Source: Candidatus Bathyarchaeota archaeon
GTDB lineage: Archaea > Thermoproteota > Bathyarchaeia > Bathyarchaeales > Bathycorpusculaceae
Direction of reading: 5' to 3'
Assembly: GCA_030626685.1 (NCBI GenBank)
Contig: DAOUTL010000008.1
Span: 1 to 17,383 of the forward strand
DNA length: 17,383 nucleotides
The notes below the pieces were generated by a model. That model worked only from the letters and a program-made list of their open reading frames with translations, did no database searches and was not told the DNA's origin. The number at the start of each line of letters is the position of its first letter. The stretch's first letter is position 1. The translations under genes were made by a program, and so were the position numbers. Positions 1 through 7,139 of the stretch are shown here, one piece after another.

Positions 1-1083
1 GACGCCCTGCTCAGTGCTGGTTTTTTTCCTTGAAAGTTTACTGTGCACCACAGCGGCTGGTGCTGTTGCAACAAACAAGCTTATGGCAATTGCCAATGGC
101 AAATCAATTATCGTTTGAAGCGAGCTGAAGAATGAGACTCCTATGAATCCCATGAAGTCTGTAAGCAGTAAGAACAGTACCATGGCTATTCCGCTGCAAA
201 CTCCGAATACTTTGTATGGAAGCATTTCCACCATGGGCGTTTTGGGCTGCATGGTATGTGCCAAGTAAATAAACATAAGCGAAAGAATCGGTGTAAACAG
301 GTACGTGTAGAGAATTACACCAGAATACATTGATATGCCTACGCTGTAAATGGATTCCACGCTAAACAAAATGTAGAAACAGAGAGACATCAAGACCATT
401 ACTATAATAAAAGTTTCCAAGAGCATTCCAAGCCGTTCAGCTGCAGCCTTAACACGCATAGCCCTAGTTTTGAAAATATCCTCAGCTTTTCTTTCAAGAA
501 AATGCCCGATATCACCACCTATGATGACTGTTGAAGCATAGCCAGAGAGAAAATCCTTGAAAACATCGAGAGGGTTCTTCTTAGCCGCCTTTCCTATGGC
601 TGTCAGCGGGTCTATCCCGAAAATTTCCACATCTTTTATGATTTCTCTCGCCTCGCTTCTCATTGCGGGCATCAACTCAACTTCTGTGAGTCGTTTGAAA
701 CTTGTGTAGGGTGCTACGCCTCCAGAAGCCATAACACTAATGTATGTGGCTGCAAAAGGCATCTCCCTTTCTAAACTGTGTGCCCTTTCGCTAGCTCTGG
801 ATACAGGTATTAACAGAAAACTTATCGCTACGTAAAATGGAAGCGGCACCAAGAAGATTATTGGGATGAAGCCGTAAAGATACAGAATCACTATGGATAT
901 TATCGATACTGGAAGCGTTAAAAGTGCGATGAAAAACATTAGTGAAACGTATGTCTCCGGGTAAATCTTGATTTTCGCCCGTTCCAGATAATCCTTAAAC
1001 TCAACGATATGCCTTAAAAAGGATGGAGCCGCTCTCCCAAAGAGGCGGAAGGACCAAGCCTCAAGGGTTTCTAGAAATGGCAA
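1..1083 (-). CDS. FlaJ/TadC-like (GspF family) secretion platform membrane protein, C-terminus cut by window edge
   Basis: Polytopic membrane protein of the archaellum/type IV pilus assembly family. It should be the inner-membrane platform on which the neighbouring ATPase acts to move pilin-like subunits. The frame is open for 361 codons to the window edge. A soluble N-terminal stretch is followed by hydrophobic segments near residues 46-68 and 73-95. A cytoplasmic GspF-like domain (about 105-215) contains EREMPFAATYIS and SGGVAPYTSFKRL, typical of FlaJ/TadC proteins. Further hydrophobic segments lie near 219-240, 250-275, 291-316 and 324-348. I chose the TTG at 1081-1083 because GGAGGTGGAGG lies just upstream; this start overlaps the end of the ATPase gene by 23 bases, implying translational coupling. 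No pilin or prepilin peptidase is visible in the window, so archaellum, adhesive pilus or another secretion system cannot be separated. The stop codon lies beyond position 1. Confidence 0.88.
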   Translation of the reverse strand, partial: MPFLETLEAWSFRLFGRAAPSFLRHIVEFKDYLERAKIKIYPETYVSLMFFIALLTLPVSIISIVILYLYGFIPIIFLVPLPFYVAISFLLIPVSRASERAHSLEREMPFAATYISVMASGGVAPYTSFKRLTEVELMPAMRSEAREIIKDVEIFGIDPLTAIGKAAKKNPLDVFKDFLSGYASTVIIGGDIGHFLERKAEDIFKTRAMRVKAAAERLGMLLETFIIVMVLMSLCFYILFSVESIYSVGISMYSGVILYTYLFTPILSLMFIYLAHTMQPKTPMVEMLPYKVFGVCSGIAMVLFLLLTDFMGFIGVSFFSSLQTIIDLPLAIAISLFVATAPAAVVHSKLSRKKTSTEQGV

Positions 1084-2665
1084 TTGCCTCCACCTCCTCC
1101 CCTGCGAGAATTTTTTCATAAATTTTCTCTGACCTAGCATAGTACTCCGCGATTATTGCAGCTACATCCCTGTAGCTTCTTATGTCACGTTCGCGCATCC
1201 AGTGTAAGACATCCCTGCGTCTTTTTATTTCGGCAAGCAGCTCCTCTTTGCTGGCGCCCACTCTTTCAGAAATTGCTGATAACATCACGCTTTTGTCGAA
1301 TGCTGGTGAATAGCTGTCTTTTGTTGGATGCCATTTAAAAACACATTTGTAATCTTCGTAATCTGCAATTTCGTTAACTGTTATTATACGCCTATACGCC
1401 TTTTTTTCGTTATCTTTTATGAGGTGGACCCTTTGAATAGATAGAACAATGTTCATCAACGGAATGTAAGCAGGCGCGATATCCATAGGTTTCTGCGTTA
1501 AACGTTTAACCGCTGAATCTAGGTTTTCAGCGTGCATTGTGCACATGCCTCCGTGACCCGTGGCCAAAGCTTGGAAAAGCACGTAAGCTTCTTGACCTCT
1601 TACCTCACCCACGATTAACACGTCTGGGCGATGTCTCATTGAAGTTTTTACGAGGTCAAAGAGTGTTACTGCTCCGATGCCGCTTCCGCCTAGACCGTAG
1701 CTTTGTCTGGCGATAAGCGAAACCCAGTTTTCATGGGGTAAGTTGAGCTCCGCGGTTTCTTCTATAGTGATTATTTTGCTTCCAGGCTTTATTAGGCAAG
1801 CTAAGGTGTTTAGTGCTGTGGTTTTTCCAGCTGCTGTCCCACCTAAAACCATTATCGAAGCCCTGTTTTCGAGGCATATCCAGAAATAGGCTGCCATCTC
1901 CTCGGAAAAAGTGCCTAAGTTTATTAAGTCTATTATTGAGTAGGGGTCTTCTCTAAATTTCCTAATGGTGAAAGCGGTTCCGAAAGGTGTGACTTCACGT
2001 CTGTAACAAACTGCAAGTCGATGCTTGCCAGGTAAAGAAGCATCAACTATCGGAAAGGCTGAGCTTACATGTTTTCTAGCCATATGCACAAGCTTAACAA
2101 CCATGTTATCAAGCTCTTCATCACTTCCAAATTCGAGATTTGATTCGATACTTTCATATTTCCTGTGCCAAACGTAAACTGGCTTATTAACTCCGTCGCA
2201 TGAAATATCTTCAATATTTGGGTCTCGCATAAACGGGTCAATTCTGCCAAAGCCCACGAGGTCTCTTTCGGCGTGATAAAGAATCTTGTACCATGAAACG
2301 TCTGGCAACCAACCCAAGCTTATACGGTATTTGTCAACAATTTTCTTAGCTTCTTCTGCGAAGAATTTTCTAGGATCGAGAATTTCCTCTTTTGGTGACT
2401 CTATTTCTGCAAGCAATATTTCCAAAATGCGATCGTAAACGCCTCTCTCAAGCGGATCAAGCTGAAGCTCATCTAATACATACTTATACTCGCCTGTTTT
2501 CGGGCTCTGCACTATGGCAACGTGTGCAAAGGGTTCATAAAGCGGGTATCGTTCCACAATTTTGGATCCTTTAGGTATGGGTCTTGGTGGGGGTGGCGGA
2601 ACGGCTACTTGTTTACGTTTTCTAAATTTTGATCTGATTCTTTCTCTGAGTCGTAGTGTCGTCAT
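1061..2665 (-). CDS. FlaI/TadA/GspE-family secretion ATPase
   Basis: Hexameric cytoplasmic ATPase powering assembly of type IV pilus-like filaments, working with the membrane protein encoded directly downstream. With ATG 2663-2665 as start it has 534 residues. Counted from the upstream in-frame GTG (six residues longer), the Walker A motif GGTAAGKTT is at 281-289, the Walker B region DVLIVGEVRG at 354-363, and the His-box GHGGMCTMHAEN at 377-388. The N-terminal domain has the family's DPNIEDI(S)CDG motif near 154-164. The ATG is preferred to the GTG at 2681-2683 because AGGAGAG sits five bases before it and overlaps the region between the two. The basic N terminus carries a run of five prolines (VPPPPPRPIPKG), a probable flexible linker. 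Family assignment is secure; the exact machine (archaellum, pilus, other) is not. Confidence 0.93.
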   Translation of the reverse strand: MTTLRLRERIRSKFRKRKQVAVPPPPPRPIPKGSKIVERYPLYEPFAHVAIVQSPKTGEYKYVLDELQLDPLERGVYDRILEILLAEIESPKEEILDPRKFFAEEAKKIVDKYRISLGWLPDVSWYKILYHAERDLVGFGRIDPFMRDPNIEDISCDGVNKPVYVWHRKYESIESNLEFGSDEELDNMVVKLVHMARKHVSSAFPIVDASLPGKHRLAVCYRREVTPFGTAFTIRKFREDPYSIIDLINLGTFSEEMAAYFWICLENRASIMVLGGTAAGKTTALNTLACLIKPGSKIITIEETAELNLPHENWVSLIARQSYGLGGSGIGAVTLFDLVKTSMRHRPDVLIVGEVRGQEAYVLFQALATGHGGMCTMHAENLDSAVKRLTQKPMDIAPAYIPLMNIVLSIQRVHLIKDNEKKAYRRIITVNEIADYEDYKCVFKWHPTKDSYSPAFDKSVMLSAISERVGASKEELLAEIKRRRDVLHWMRERDIRSYRDVAAIIAEYYARSEKIYEKILAGEEVEAIAISRNP

Positions 2666-2700
2666 GACATCTCTCCTATACACTTTATTGACGATACAGT

Positions 2701-2714
2701 CTATTAAATATTAT
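2701..2714 (-). promoter_or_regulatory. TATA-like promoter element for the secretion ATPase gene
   Basis: On the minus strand this reads ATAATATTTAATAG, an AT-rich TATA-like box. A start site about 26 bases downstream would fall near 2681, giving a short leader of about 16 bases that contains the AGGAGAG ribosome-binding site. Placement is by eye from archaeal promoter spacing. Confidence 0.4.
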
Positions 2715-2731
2715 GTCTCACGAAACATTAC

Positions 2732-2860
2732 TCACTCCTCCATCATTATGCCATTCTGGACATTTAACTCGCTGTTCTCTGCATTGACCCCGTTTTGAGA
2801 GCAAAGGCTCACAGTGCTATCTTCGATTTCTACGTCTCCATTTTCCACAAATATTCCATC
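2732..2860 (-). pseudogene. Short beta-helix-like coding remnant upstream of the secretion ATPase
   Basis: A 42-codon open frame sits between an upstream in-frame TAA (2861-2863) and a TGA (2732-2734). It reads as a regular polar repeat: DGIFVENGDVEIEDS, then CSQNGVNAENSELNVQNGI. Recurrent NG(I/V) and NSxLxV steps resemble rungs of right-handed parallel beta-helix surface proteins. No ATG opens it; an in-frame GTG would give about 38 residues. The ordered amino-acid pattern argues that it was, or is, coding. I read it as the 3' end of a decayed secreted or surface protein gene, possibly once a substrate or partner of the adjacent secretion pair. It could also be a chance frame or a tiny intact gene. 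Confidence 0.3.
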
Positions 2861-2876
2861 TTATGCATAGGCAAGA

Positions 2877-2884
2877 GTTTTAAC
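2877..2884 (+). promoter_or_regulatory. TATA-like element for cofE
   Basis: GTTTTAAC lies about 46 bases before the TTG start of cofE. A start site 25-27 bases downstream (about 2906) would leave a leader of about 20 bases containing the strong ribosome-binding site GAGGAGGATG (2913-2922). This supports the TTG start over the ATG at 2939. Visual call only. Confidence 0.35.
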
Positions 2885-2926
2885 GAAGTAACAGAACAAC
2901 TTAAAACGCTATGAGGAGGATGCTAC

Positions 2927-3700
2927 TTGAAAAGTTTCATGGCGTTTGCTCTGGAAGACTTTCCGTTAATAAAATCTGGGGATGACGTGGCGAAAATAAT
3001 TGTCGAAACAGCTAGAAAAAACGGCTTAAAACTTGAAGACGGAGACATAATAGCCGTTACGCAAAAAATTTTTTCGAAAGCTGAAAAAAGAGTGATGAGA
3101 TTAAAAGACGTTGTTCCTTTAAAAAAAGCTGAAGAAATTGCAAAAATAACAGGGAAAAGCCCGAAGTTTGTCGAATTAGTTTTGAGAGAAACAAAAAAGG
3201 TAGTGAAGGCTTCTCGTGAAATATTGTTGGTAGAAGATAAACGCGGCTTAATTTGTATAAACGCTGGAATAGACAAGTCAAACGTGGAAGGCAGAGGCAA
3301 CTTTGCATTATTGCCAGAAAACCCTGACATGTCAGCTGAAAAATGCCGTCTGGAAATCAAGAAACTAACGGGAAAAAACGTTGCAGTAATCGTGTGCGAC
3401 ACCTACAGTCGCCCCTTTAGACGTGGACAAGTAAACTTCGCTATAGGCGTGGCTGGAATTAAACCGTTCAAAGATTATCGAGGAAAAGAGGATCTTTTTG
3501 GACAGATTCTGAAAGTGAAAAATGTCGCGGTAATAGATGAAATTGCTGCTGCAGCAGAATTACTTATGGGGCAAGCAAAAGAAGCAACACCTGTTGTCGT
3601 TTTTAAAGGCTTAAACAATTTTGTGAAGTTTTGTGAAAAACGCAGTATAAATGAACTACGTATTTCAAGCGAAGAAGACCTATTCAGAAACGCATTGTGA
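2927..3700 (+). CDS. cofE: Coenzyme F420-0:L-glutamate ligase
   Basis: Adds gamma-linked glutamates to F420-0 with GTP, the last steps of coenzyme F420 biosynthesis, in the cytoplasm. The 257 residues match the family's usual archaeal length of about 250. Family features in order are the N-terminal FPLIKSGDDVAKII, GDIIAVTQKIFSKAEKR, ICINAGIDKSNV (metal/GTP region, near residue 110), a Ser/Pro-rich LLPENPD loop, DTYSRPFRRGQVNFAIG (near 154-170) and a C-terminal DEIAAAAELLMGQ. The usual DTxGRP motif has Ser in place of Gly here, a small variation. The TTG at 2927 is preferred because GGAGG lies seven bases before it; the internal ATG at 2939 is too far from that site. The gene stands alone, transcribed away from the secretion pair. 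It implies an F420-using archaeon. Confidence 0.92.
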   Translation: MKSFMAFALEDFPLIKSGDDVAKIIVETARKNGLKLEDGDIIAVTQKIFSKAEKRVMRLKDVVPLKKAEEIAKITGKSPKFVELVLRETKKVVKASREILLVEDKRGLICINAGIDKSNVEGRGNFALLPENPDMSAEKCRLEIKKLTGKNVAVIVCDTYSRPFRRGQVNFAIGVAGIKPFKDYRGKEDLFGQILKVKNVAVIDEIAAAAELLMGQAKEATPVVVFKGLNNFVKFCEKRSINELRISSEEDLFRNAL

Positions 3701-3722
3701 TTATAAACATTGTTTTGCGCCC

Positions 3723-3734
3723 GGAAGCGCGCGC
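3723..3734. repeat. GCGCGC motif copy 1, after cofE
   Basis: GGAAGCGCGCGC begins 22 bases after the cofE stop and is followed by a pyrimidine-rich tract. It is nearly identical to the copy at 9284-9295 (11 of 12 bases). Two shorter relatives are at 6728-6736 and 9586-9593. All four lie shortly after stop codons on the plus strand. Function unknown. Confidence 0.4.
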
Positions 3735-3794
3735 ATCTTCTCTCTTTCGGTAGCATATCTCCGATTTAATTCAGTATGGTTATAACTGCCTTGA

Positions 3795-4772
3795 AAAACA
3801 GATTATCTTACTAGTGATACAATCCTCAGAATAAATCGACTGCCTGAAAGCATCGCCATAGTCGGTGGAGGATATATAGCCGCTGAATATGGCCATTTCC
3901 TTTCTTCAATGGGATCAGAAGTTACGATAATTGGCAGAAATCCACAGTTCCTACCAAAAGAAGAACCAGAAGTATCAGCACTAGCCAAAAGGGAGTTGCC
4001 GAAGCGCATGAAAATCATCACTAACCACGAGGTGCGAGAGGCAAGAAAGACATTGACAGGTCAGAAAAAACTCGTTGCTGTTAACAGAGCGAATGGAAAA
4101 AAGATAGAAATAACGGCAGAGGAAATACTGGTCGCTACAGGAAGGCGCTCAAACACAGATGTGCTTCACCCAGAAAGAGGGGGAATAGAAACAGACCAGA
4201 AAGGATGGATTATCGTCAATGAATATTTGGAGACTTCGCAACCGAATGTTTGGGCCTTCGGCGACGCAAATGGTAAGTACCAATTCAAGCATGTGGCAAA
4301 TTACGAATCTTTAGTAGTATACTACAATGCCATACTGAAAAGGAATGTCAAAGTAGATTACCACGCCGTACCTCACGCCGTCTTCACATATCCCGAAATT
4401 GGAAGTGTCGGGTTTAGAGAGAAAGAAGCAATAGAGAGACACGGTAAAGACAAGGTGCTAATCGGAATCCAGAGATATGAGGACACTGCCAAGGGAAAAG
4501 CCATGGGTGTAAAAGACTATTTTGTCAAGGTTATCGTTGAGAAGGAATCAATGAAGATCTTAGGAGCACACATCATCGGACCATATGCTTCTGTTCTCAT
4601 ACAGGAAATAATAAACCTAATGTACCCTCCTGAGCAAAGCGCAGAACCAATAATTAACGGAATGCACATCCATCCAGCCCTAAACGAGGTGGTAGAGAGG
4701 GCGTTCCGTTCACTTATGCCCTCAGAGCAGTACCATCACGTTATTGAGAACTACGAACTTCCTATGAGCTAA
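3795..4772 (+). pseudogene. N-terminally truncated dihydrolipoamide dehydrogenase/mercuric reductase-type flavoprotein
   Basis: Class I pyridine nucleotide-disulfide oxidoreductase lacking its first third. Homology begins abruptly at TDYLTSDT (3798 on), the linker just before the NAD-binding Rossmann fold. It continues through IAIVGGGYIAAE (near 3855-3887), VATGRRSNTD, the second FAD motif VWAFGDANG, and a full dimerisation domain ending with HIHPALNEVVERAF, which holds the catalytic His-Pro pair. The N-terminal FAD-binding GxGxxG and the redox CxxxxC are absent. The first in-frame ATG (3909) lies downstream of the Rossmann glycine motif, so no start codon gives a working domain. One extra A in the A-run at 3794-3798 would join upstream codons (GYNCLE) to TDYLTSDT, hinting at a frameshift, but no further homology appears before about 3770. 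The remaining domains are well preserved, so loss is probably recent. Confidence 0.75.
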
Positions 4773-4895
4773 CAGCACGAGCGAAAAGATATTCAGCCAA
4801 TCTTGCAGATCCTATTTTGCTAGATCCCTGATTGTTCTGATTCCTGAAATTTTCATTTTTTTCTGGGTCTTTCTTCCAACACCGATAAGATTTAC

Positions 4896-4911
4896 CTGAA
4901 AATCTTTTCAG
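4896..4911. repeat. Perfect 16-base palindrome between convergent gene ends
   Basis: CTGAAAA-TC-TTTTCAG forms a 7-bp stem with a two-base centre. It lies 13 bases past the HtpX stop (minus) and in the 152-base gap after the flavoprotein remnant (plus). A T-run at about 4854-4861 in the same gap may help end plus-strand transcripts. No clear T-run follows the palindrome on the minus strand, so a terminator role is only possible. Confidence 0.35.
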
Positions 4912-4924
4912 ATTTCTAGGCGGA

Positions 4925-5935
4925 TTATGCTCGAAGGAAACCTTTGAGGTTTTCTTTGATAGACTTGAAAAAAGTATGTTCGATTTTCTCAGGTTCTTGG
5001 AGGCTTTCAAGTTGTGCAATTCTGAAGTAAGCGGGGGGATGTGGATCAAACCGGAGCCATTCAGACCTGCGGTAACCTTGAAAGGCTGGCTCTCTCTTAT
5101 ATAGGGGAAAAAGCCTTCTGAAGGCAATTTTTCTCAAGGCTTCTGCCAATACCTTTGGCTGACCAATCATTTTGGCTGAATCTATGTCTGCTCGGCTTTC
5201 TAGGAACTTTCCAAAGAAGAAGATGAGCCCCGTTGCCAGCAGGAAATAGATCCAGAAGGATAGAAAGCCGAAGTAGAATAGATATGGCCAGAACACGTAG
5301 AAGCGTAACAAGAATTCTGCGTTAGATAAAGAGGCTAAGACCAATGGATCGTGGGCTTTTAGATGGCTCATTTCATGACCGATGACGCTTAGCAGCTCAT
5401 CTTCTTCAAGCTGCGTCATAATTCCAGTTGTAACCATTATAGTTCCTAAACCGGGGCTTGGACCAGCGGCTGCGGCATTGGGAACTATAGAGTTTACTAC
5501 TACAATCTCTGGCATGGAAAGGCCAAACTTGTCAGCTGCTTTCTTGACGATTTGGAAGAGGTTAACCTTCTTAACTGAAAGATTCTCCAGCTTACAATCT
5601 ATCCCATAAGCCGAGAAAATTCCACTAGCAGTTTCGCAGTCAATCGGTCTACCAACAGCGATGGAAGCTTCATAAATTCTCTTTCTAATTTCGAAGATGT
5701 TTTGGGCATATTTTTTCCGAAACTCTTTGAACTTTTCAGGCGAAAAATAATATTGTAAAAGGAGGATTTCTGGTTGATCTTCGGTGATTTTCCAGTTGCC
5801 ACTTTTGGCTACAATTTTTCCAGAAAAAAGTGATAACATAAATCCTAGGCCAACTACAATCAAGGGTGCATACTCGACGAATATCCAGAAGAATAGAAAA
5901 GTGATGGCGGTTAAGGCGATGTAAAGAGGAAGCAT
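4925..5935 (-). CDS. htpX: HtpX-like M48 family membrane zinc metalloprotease
   Basis: Membrane-anchored zinc endopeptidase of the M48B type, expected to cleave damaged or misfolded membrane proteins on the cytoplasmic side. It has 336 residues, somewhat longer than bacterial HtpX (about 290). One or two hydrophobic segments lie at residues 3-37. The zinc motif HEMSH is at 187-191 and the third zinc ligand is the Glu of ESRAD at 246-250. A hydrophobic pair lies at about 207-243 between them, the usual HtpX layout. PNAAAAGPSPGLGTIMVTTG (about 152-171) and the C-terminal DPHPP (297-301) are also typical. An extra domain of about 75 residues (45-125) separates the first membrane segments from the M48 core. 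It starts 23 bases after the upstream 145-residue gene, without an obvious ribosome-binding site, and is probably co-transcribed. Start ATG is the only reasonable one. Confidence 0.9.
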   Translation of the reverse strand: MLPLYIALTAITFLFFWIFVEYAPLIVVGLGFMLSLFSGKIVAKSGNWKITEDQPEILLLQYYFSPEKFKEFRKKYAQNIFEIRKRIYEASIAVGRPIDCETASGIFSAYGIDCKLENLSVKKVNLFQIVKKAADKFGLSMPEIVVVNSIVPNAAAAGPSPGLGTIMVTTGIMTQLEEDELLSVIGHEMSHLKAHDPLVLASLSNAEFLLRFYVFWPYLFYFGFLSFWIYFLLATGLIFFFGKFLESRADIDSAKMIGQPKVLAEALRKIAFRRLFPLYKREPAFQGYRRSEWLRFDPHPPAYFRIAQLESLQEPEKIEHTFFKSIKENLKGFLRA

Positions 5936-5958
5936 GGATTCTGTGAATATTCTGCCAA

Positions 5959-6396
5959 TTATCCCGCTGCTTTCACTTTCTGGAATAACTTTTTCCCCGG
6001 CATGAAAGCTAGATATAAGGTGGTTTTGCGGATTTCCTCCTCATACAATTGGACCATTAAAAATAGGTCTTCGTATAGCTGGTCCATGAAAGATTTGGGG
6101 ATGTCAGGGTCGCTTAATTCCATCATTACTCCTATTGGAATACTAGGGTTAACTGTTACATTTACATGCTGATTTGTTTTAGGAACCAAAACTCTGTAAG
6201 AAAGATAGGATAATCCGTTTTCAGCGATGATGCGTATATTTCTGAAAGCCCTGTATTTCTTGTGTTGAAGCAAGTATTGGCGTCTCAAATATTCAAGGAG
6301 AAACTTCAAGTTTCCAGGGGAAAGCTCAGTATCAATAGTGTATTTTAACTCACTGGCGTAATTTTTTTGCAAGTTAAACCACACTAAAACTAACAT
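5959..6396 (-). CDS. Conserved-looking hypothetical protein upstream of htpX
   Basis: I do not recognise this 145-residue protein. It has no convincing membrane segment or signal peptide and no cysteine pattern. It reads as a mixed alpha/beta soluble protein: a basic helical stretch (about 33-53, LLEYLRRQYLLQHKKYRAFR), a beta-rich middle with YLSYRVLVPKT and HVNVTVNPSIPIG (about 66-90), then acidic helices (95-125) and a basic C terminus. It ends 23 bases before htpX on the same strand, so it probably forms a two-gene transcript and may be an accessory or regulator of the protease; this is inference from position only. ATG at 6394-6396 is used. A TTG nine codons in (6370-6372) is an alternative, because AT-rich promoter-like sequence at 6405-6413 is very close to the ATG. 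Confidence 0.6.
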   Translation of the reverse strand: MLVLVWFNLQKNYASELKYTIDTELSPGNLKFLLEYLRRQYLLQHKKYRAFRNIRIIAENGLSYLSYRVLVPKTNQHVNVTVNPSIPIGVMMELSDPDIPKSFMDQLYEDLFLMVQLYEEEIRKTTLYLAFMPGKKLFQKVKAAG

Positions 6397-6430
6397 GAAT
6401 AAAGAAATTTAAGTTTCACTGATAACTTTA

Positions 6431-6714
6431 TTGTTTGGAATATTAGCTGCTCTGGCGCTTGCATCATTAAATATTTACTTGAAGCCCTCAAAACAATATC
6501 AATCAGATATAATAAGGTATGTATATAACAAATTAGTGATGCAGAATGCTACTTGAAATAATTAAATCAAAAGGGCTTAGGCGGCTTGGGAGAAAGCATC
6601 CTTAAGAAATTGGGATTTGACGAGGTCTATAACGTCCTTGGTGGCATGAAAGCTTGGAACAGTCTGGGGTATCCCCTTAAAAAGAGTGAATCTGCAATTT
6701 TAGGCGCTCTCTAA
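6431..6714 (+). pseudogene. Degraded membrane-anchored rhodanese (sulfurtransferase) remnant
   Basis: Two coding fragments in different frames look like the ends of one rhodanese gene whose middle is lost. The first (TTG 6431 to TGA 6554-6556) encodes a hydrophobic anchor, LFGILAALALASLNIYL, then YQSDI and NKLVMQNAT, resembling the domain entry usually written DIsxxxAyxml. The second (open from 6562 to TAA 6712-6714, another frame) encodes ILKKLGFDEVYNVLGGMKAW followed by NSLGYPL, the standard rhodanese C terminus. The active-site CRxG loop and most of the core are absent, so it cannot be active. It lies just before the sulfur-carrier operon, so an extracytoplasmic rhodanese was probably once part of the same sulfur pathway. 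The C-terminal assignment is firm; the N-terminal link is inferred from order and spacing. Confidence 0.7.
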
Positions 6715-6727
6715 TTTCAATGGTTTA

Positions 6728-6736
6728 CTCGCGCGC
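6728..6736. repeat. GCGCGC motif copy 2, after the rhodanese remnant
   Basis: CTCGCGCGC starts 13 bases after the stop codon of the rhodanese remnant. It shares only the alternating GC core with copies at 3723, 9284 and 9586. Confidence 0.25.
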
Positions 6737-6837
6737 TAAGTTTCTGAACGTAAGAAGTCTGGAAAGGTTATTGCTGAACCAAAAGAACTGACCAGAATCA
6801 CAAAATCACGCTCTCTCTCTTGAGTAGTTCGAGAGGA

Positions 6838-6847
6838 AGTTTTATTT
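6838..6847 (+). promoter_or_regulatory. TATA-like promoter of the sulfur-transfer operon
   Basis: AGTTTTATTT is the only clear TATA-like box before tusA. With 25-27 bases to the start site, transcription would begin near 6865-6869, about 13-17 bases before the tusA ATG, at or next to the ATG of a six-codon frame. Visual call. Confidence 0.4.
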
Positions 6848-6864
6848 CCCTTCCCTGCGCACTC

Positions 6865-6885
6865 ATGTTTAGGGAAACATTATGA
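6865..6885 (+). other. Six-codon upstream frame overlapping the tusA start
   Basis: ATG TTT AGG GAA ACA TTA TGA (peptide MFRETL) ends with a TGA that overlaps the tusA ATG as ATGA. The predicted start site falls at or near its ATG, so it could be translated leaderless and pass ribosomes to tusA, which lacks a good ribosome-binding site of its own. It may equally be chance. Confidence 0.25.
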
Positions 6886-7118
6886 AGGTTAGACCTGACA
6901 GGACTTTAGATTGTCTGGGTTTATACTGCCCTGAACCTGTCTATAGAACAAGAATGGAATTGGGTGACATGAGAATTGGAGAAGTTCTGGAAGTTCTGGC
7001 TGATGATCCAGCGGCAGAGGCGGATATACAAAGTCTTGTAAAGCGTTTAGAACAAGAGATAGTAGATGTAAGTAAGGATGGAAATACTGTTCGGATATTA
7101 ATTAAAAAGGTGAAGTGA
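6882..7118 (+). CDS. tusA: TusA/SirA-family sulfur carrier protein
   Basis: Small cytoplasmic sulfur carrier that holds a persulfide on one cysteine and passes it to partners in Fe-S cluster, tRNA thiolation or sulfur-oxidation pathways. It has 78 residues, the normal TusA length. The signature LDCLGLYCPEPV (residues 9-20) contains the CPxP motif with the expected sulfur-carrying Cys16; Cys11 is an additional cysteine. The family's LADDPAAEADI segment (39-49) and C-terminal beta strand VRILIKK follow. It opens a tight operon with the DsrE-like, NifS-like and IscU genes (21 bases to the next start), which points to sulfur delivery for Fe-S assembly. No strong ribosome-binding site precedes the ATG; see the upstream six-codon frame. 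Confidence 0.9.
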   Translation: MKVRPDRTLDCLGLYCPEPVYRTRMELGDMRIGEVLEVLADDPAAEADIQSLVKRLEQEIVDVSKDGNTVRILIKKVK

Positions 7119-7139
7119 CCAGTAGAAGGGAGGTATAGT

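Noticed and set aside
2562..2798. Plus-strand 78-residue frame covering the start of the secretion ATPase
   Set aside because: It is antisense to a clear ATPase N terminus; its glycine run is the mirror of the proline run, and it has no homology signs or good ribosome-binding site.
2923..3402. Minus-strand 159-residue frame inside cofE
   Set aside because: Serine/phenylalanine-rich composition typical of the antisense of a Lys/Glu-rich gene; cofE on the other strand is certain.
4762..5127. Minus-strand 121-residue frame over the end of htpX
   Set aside because: Out-of-frame shadow of htpX plus intergenic bases, with no recognisable domain.
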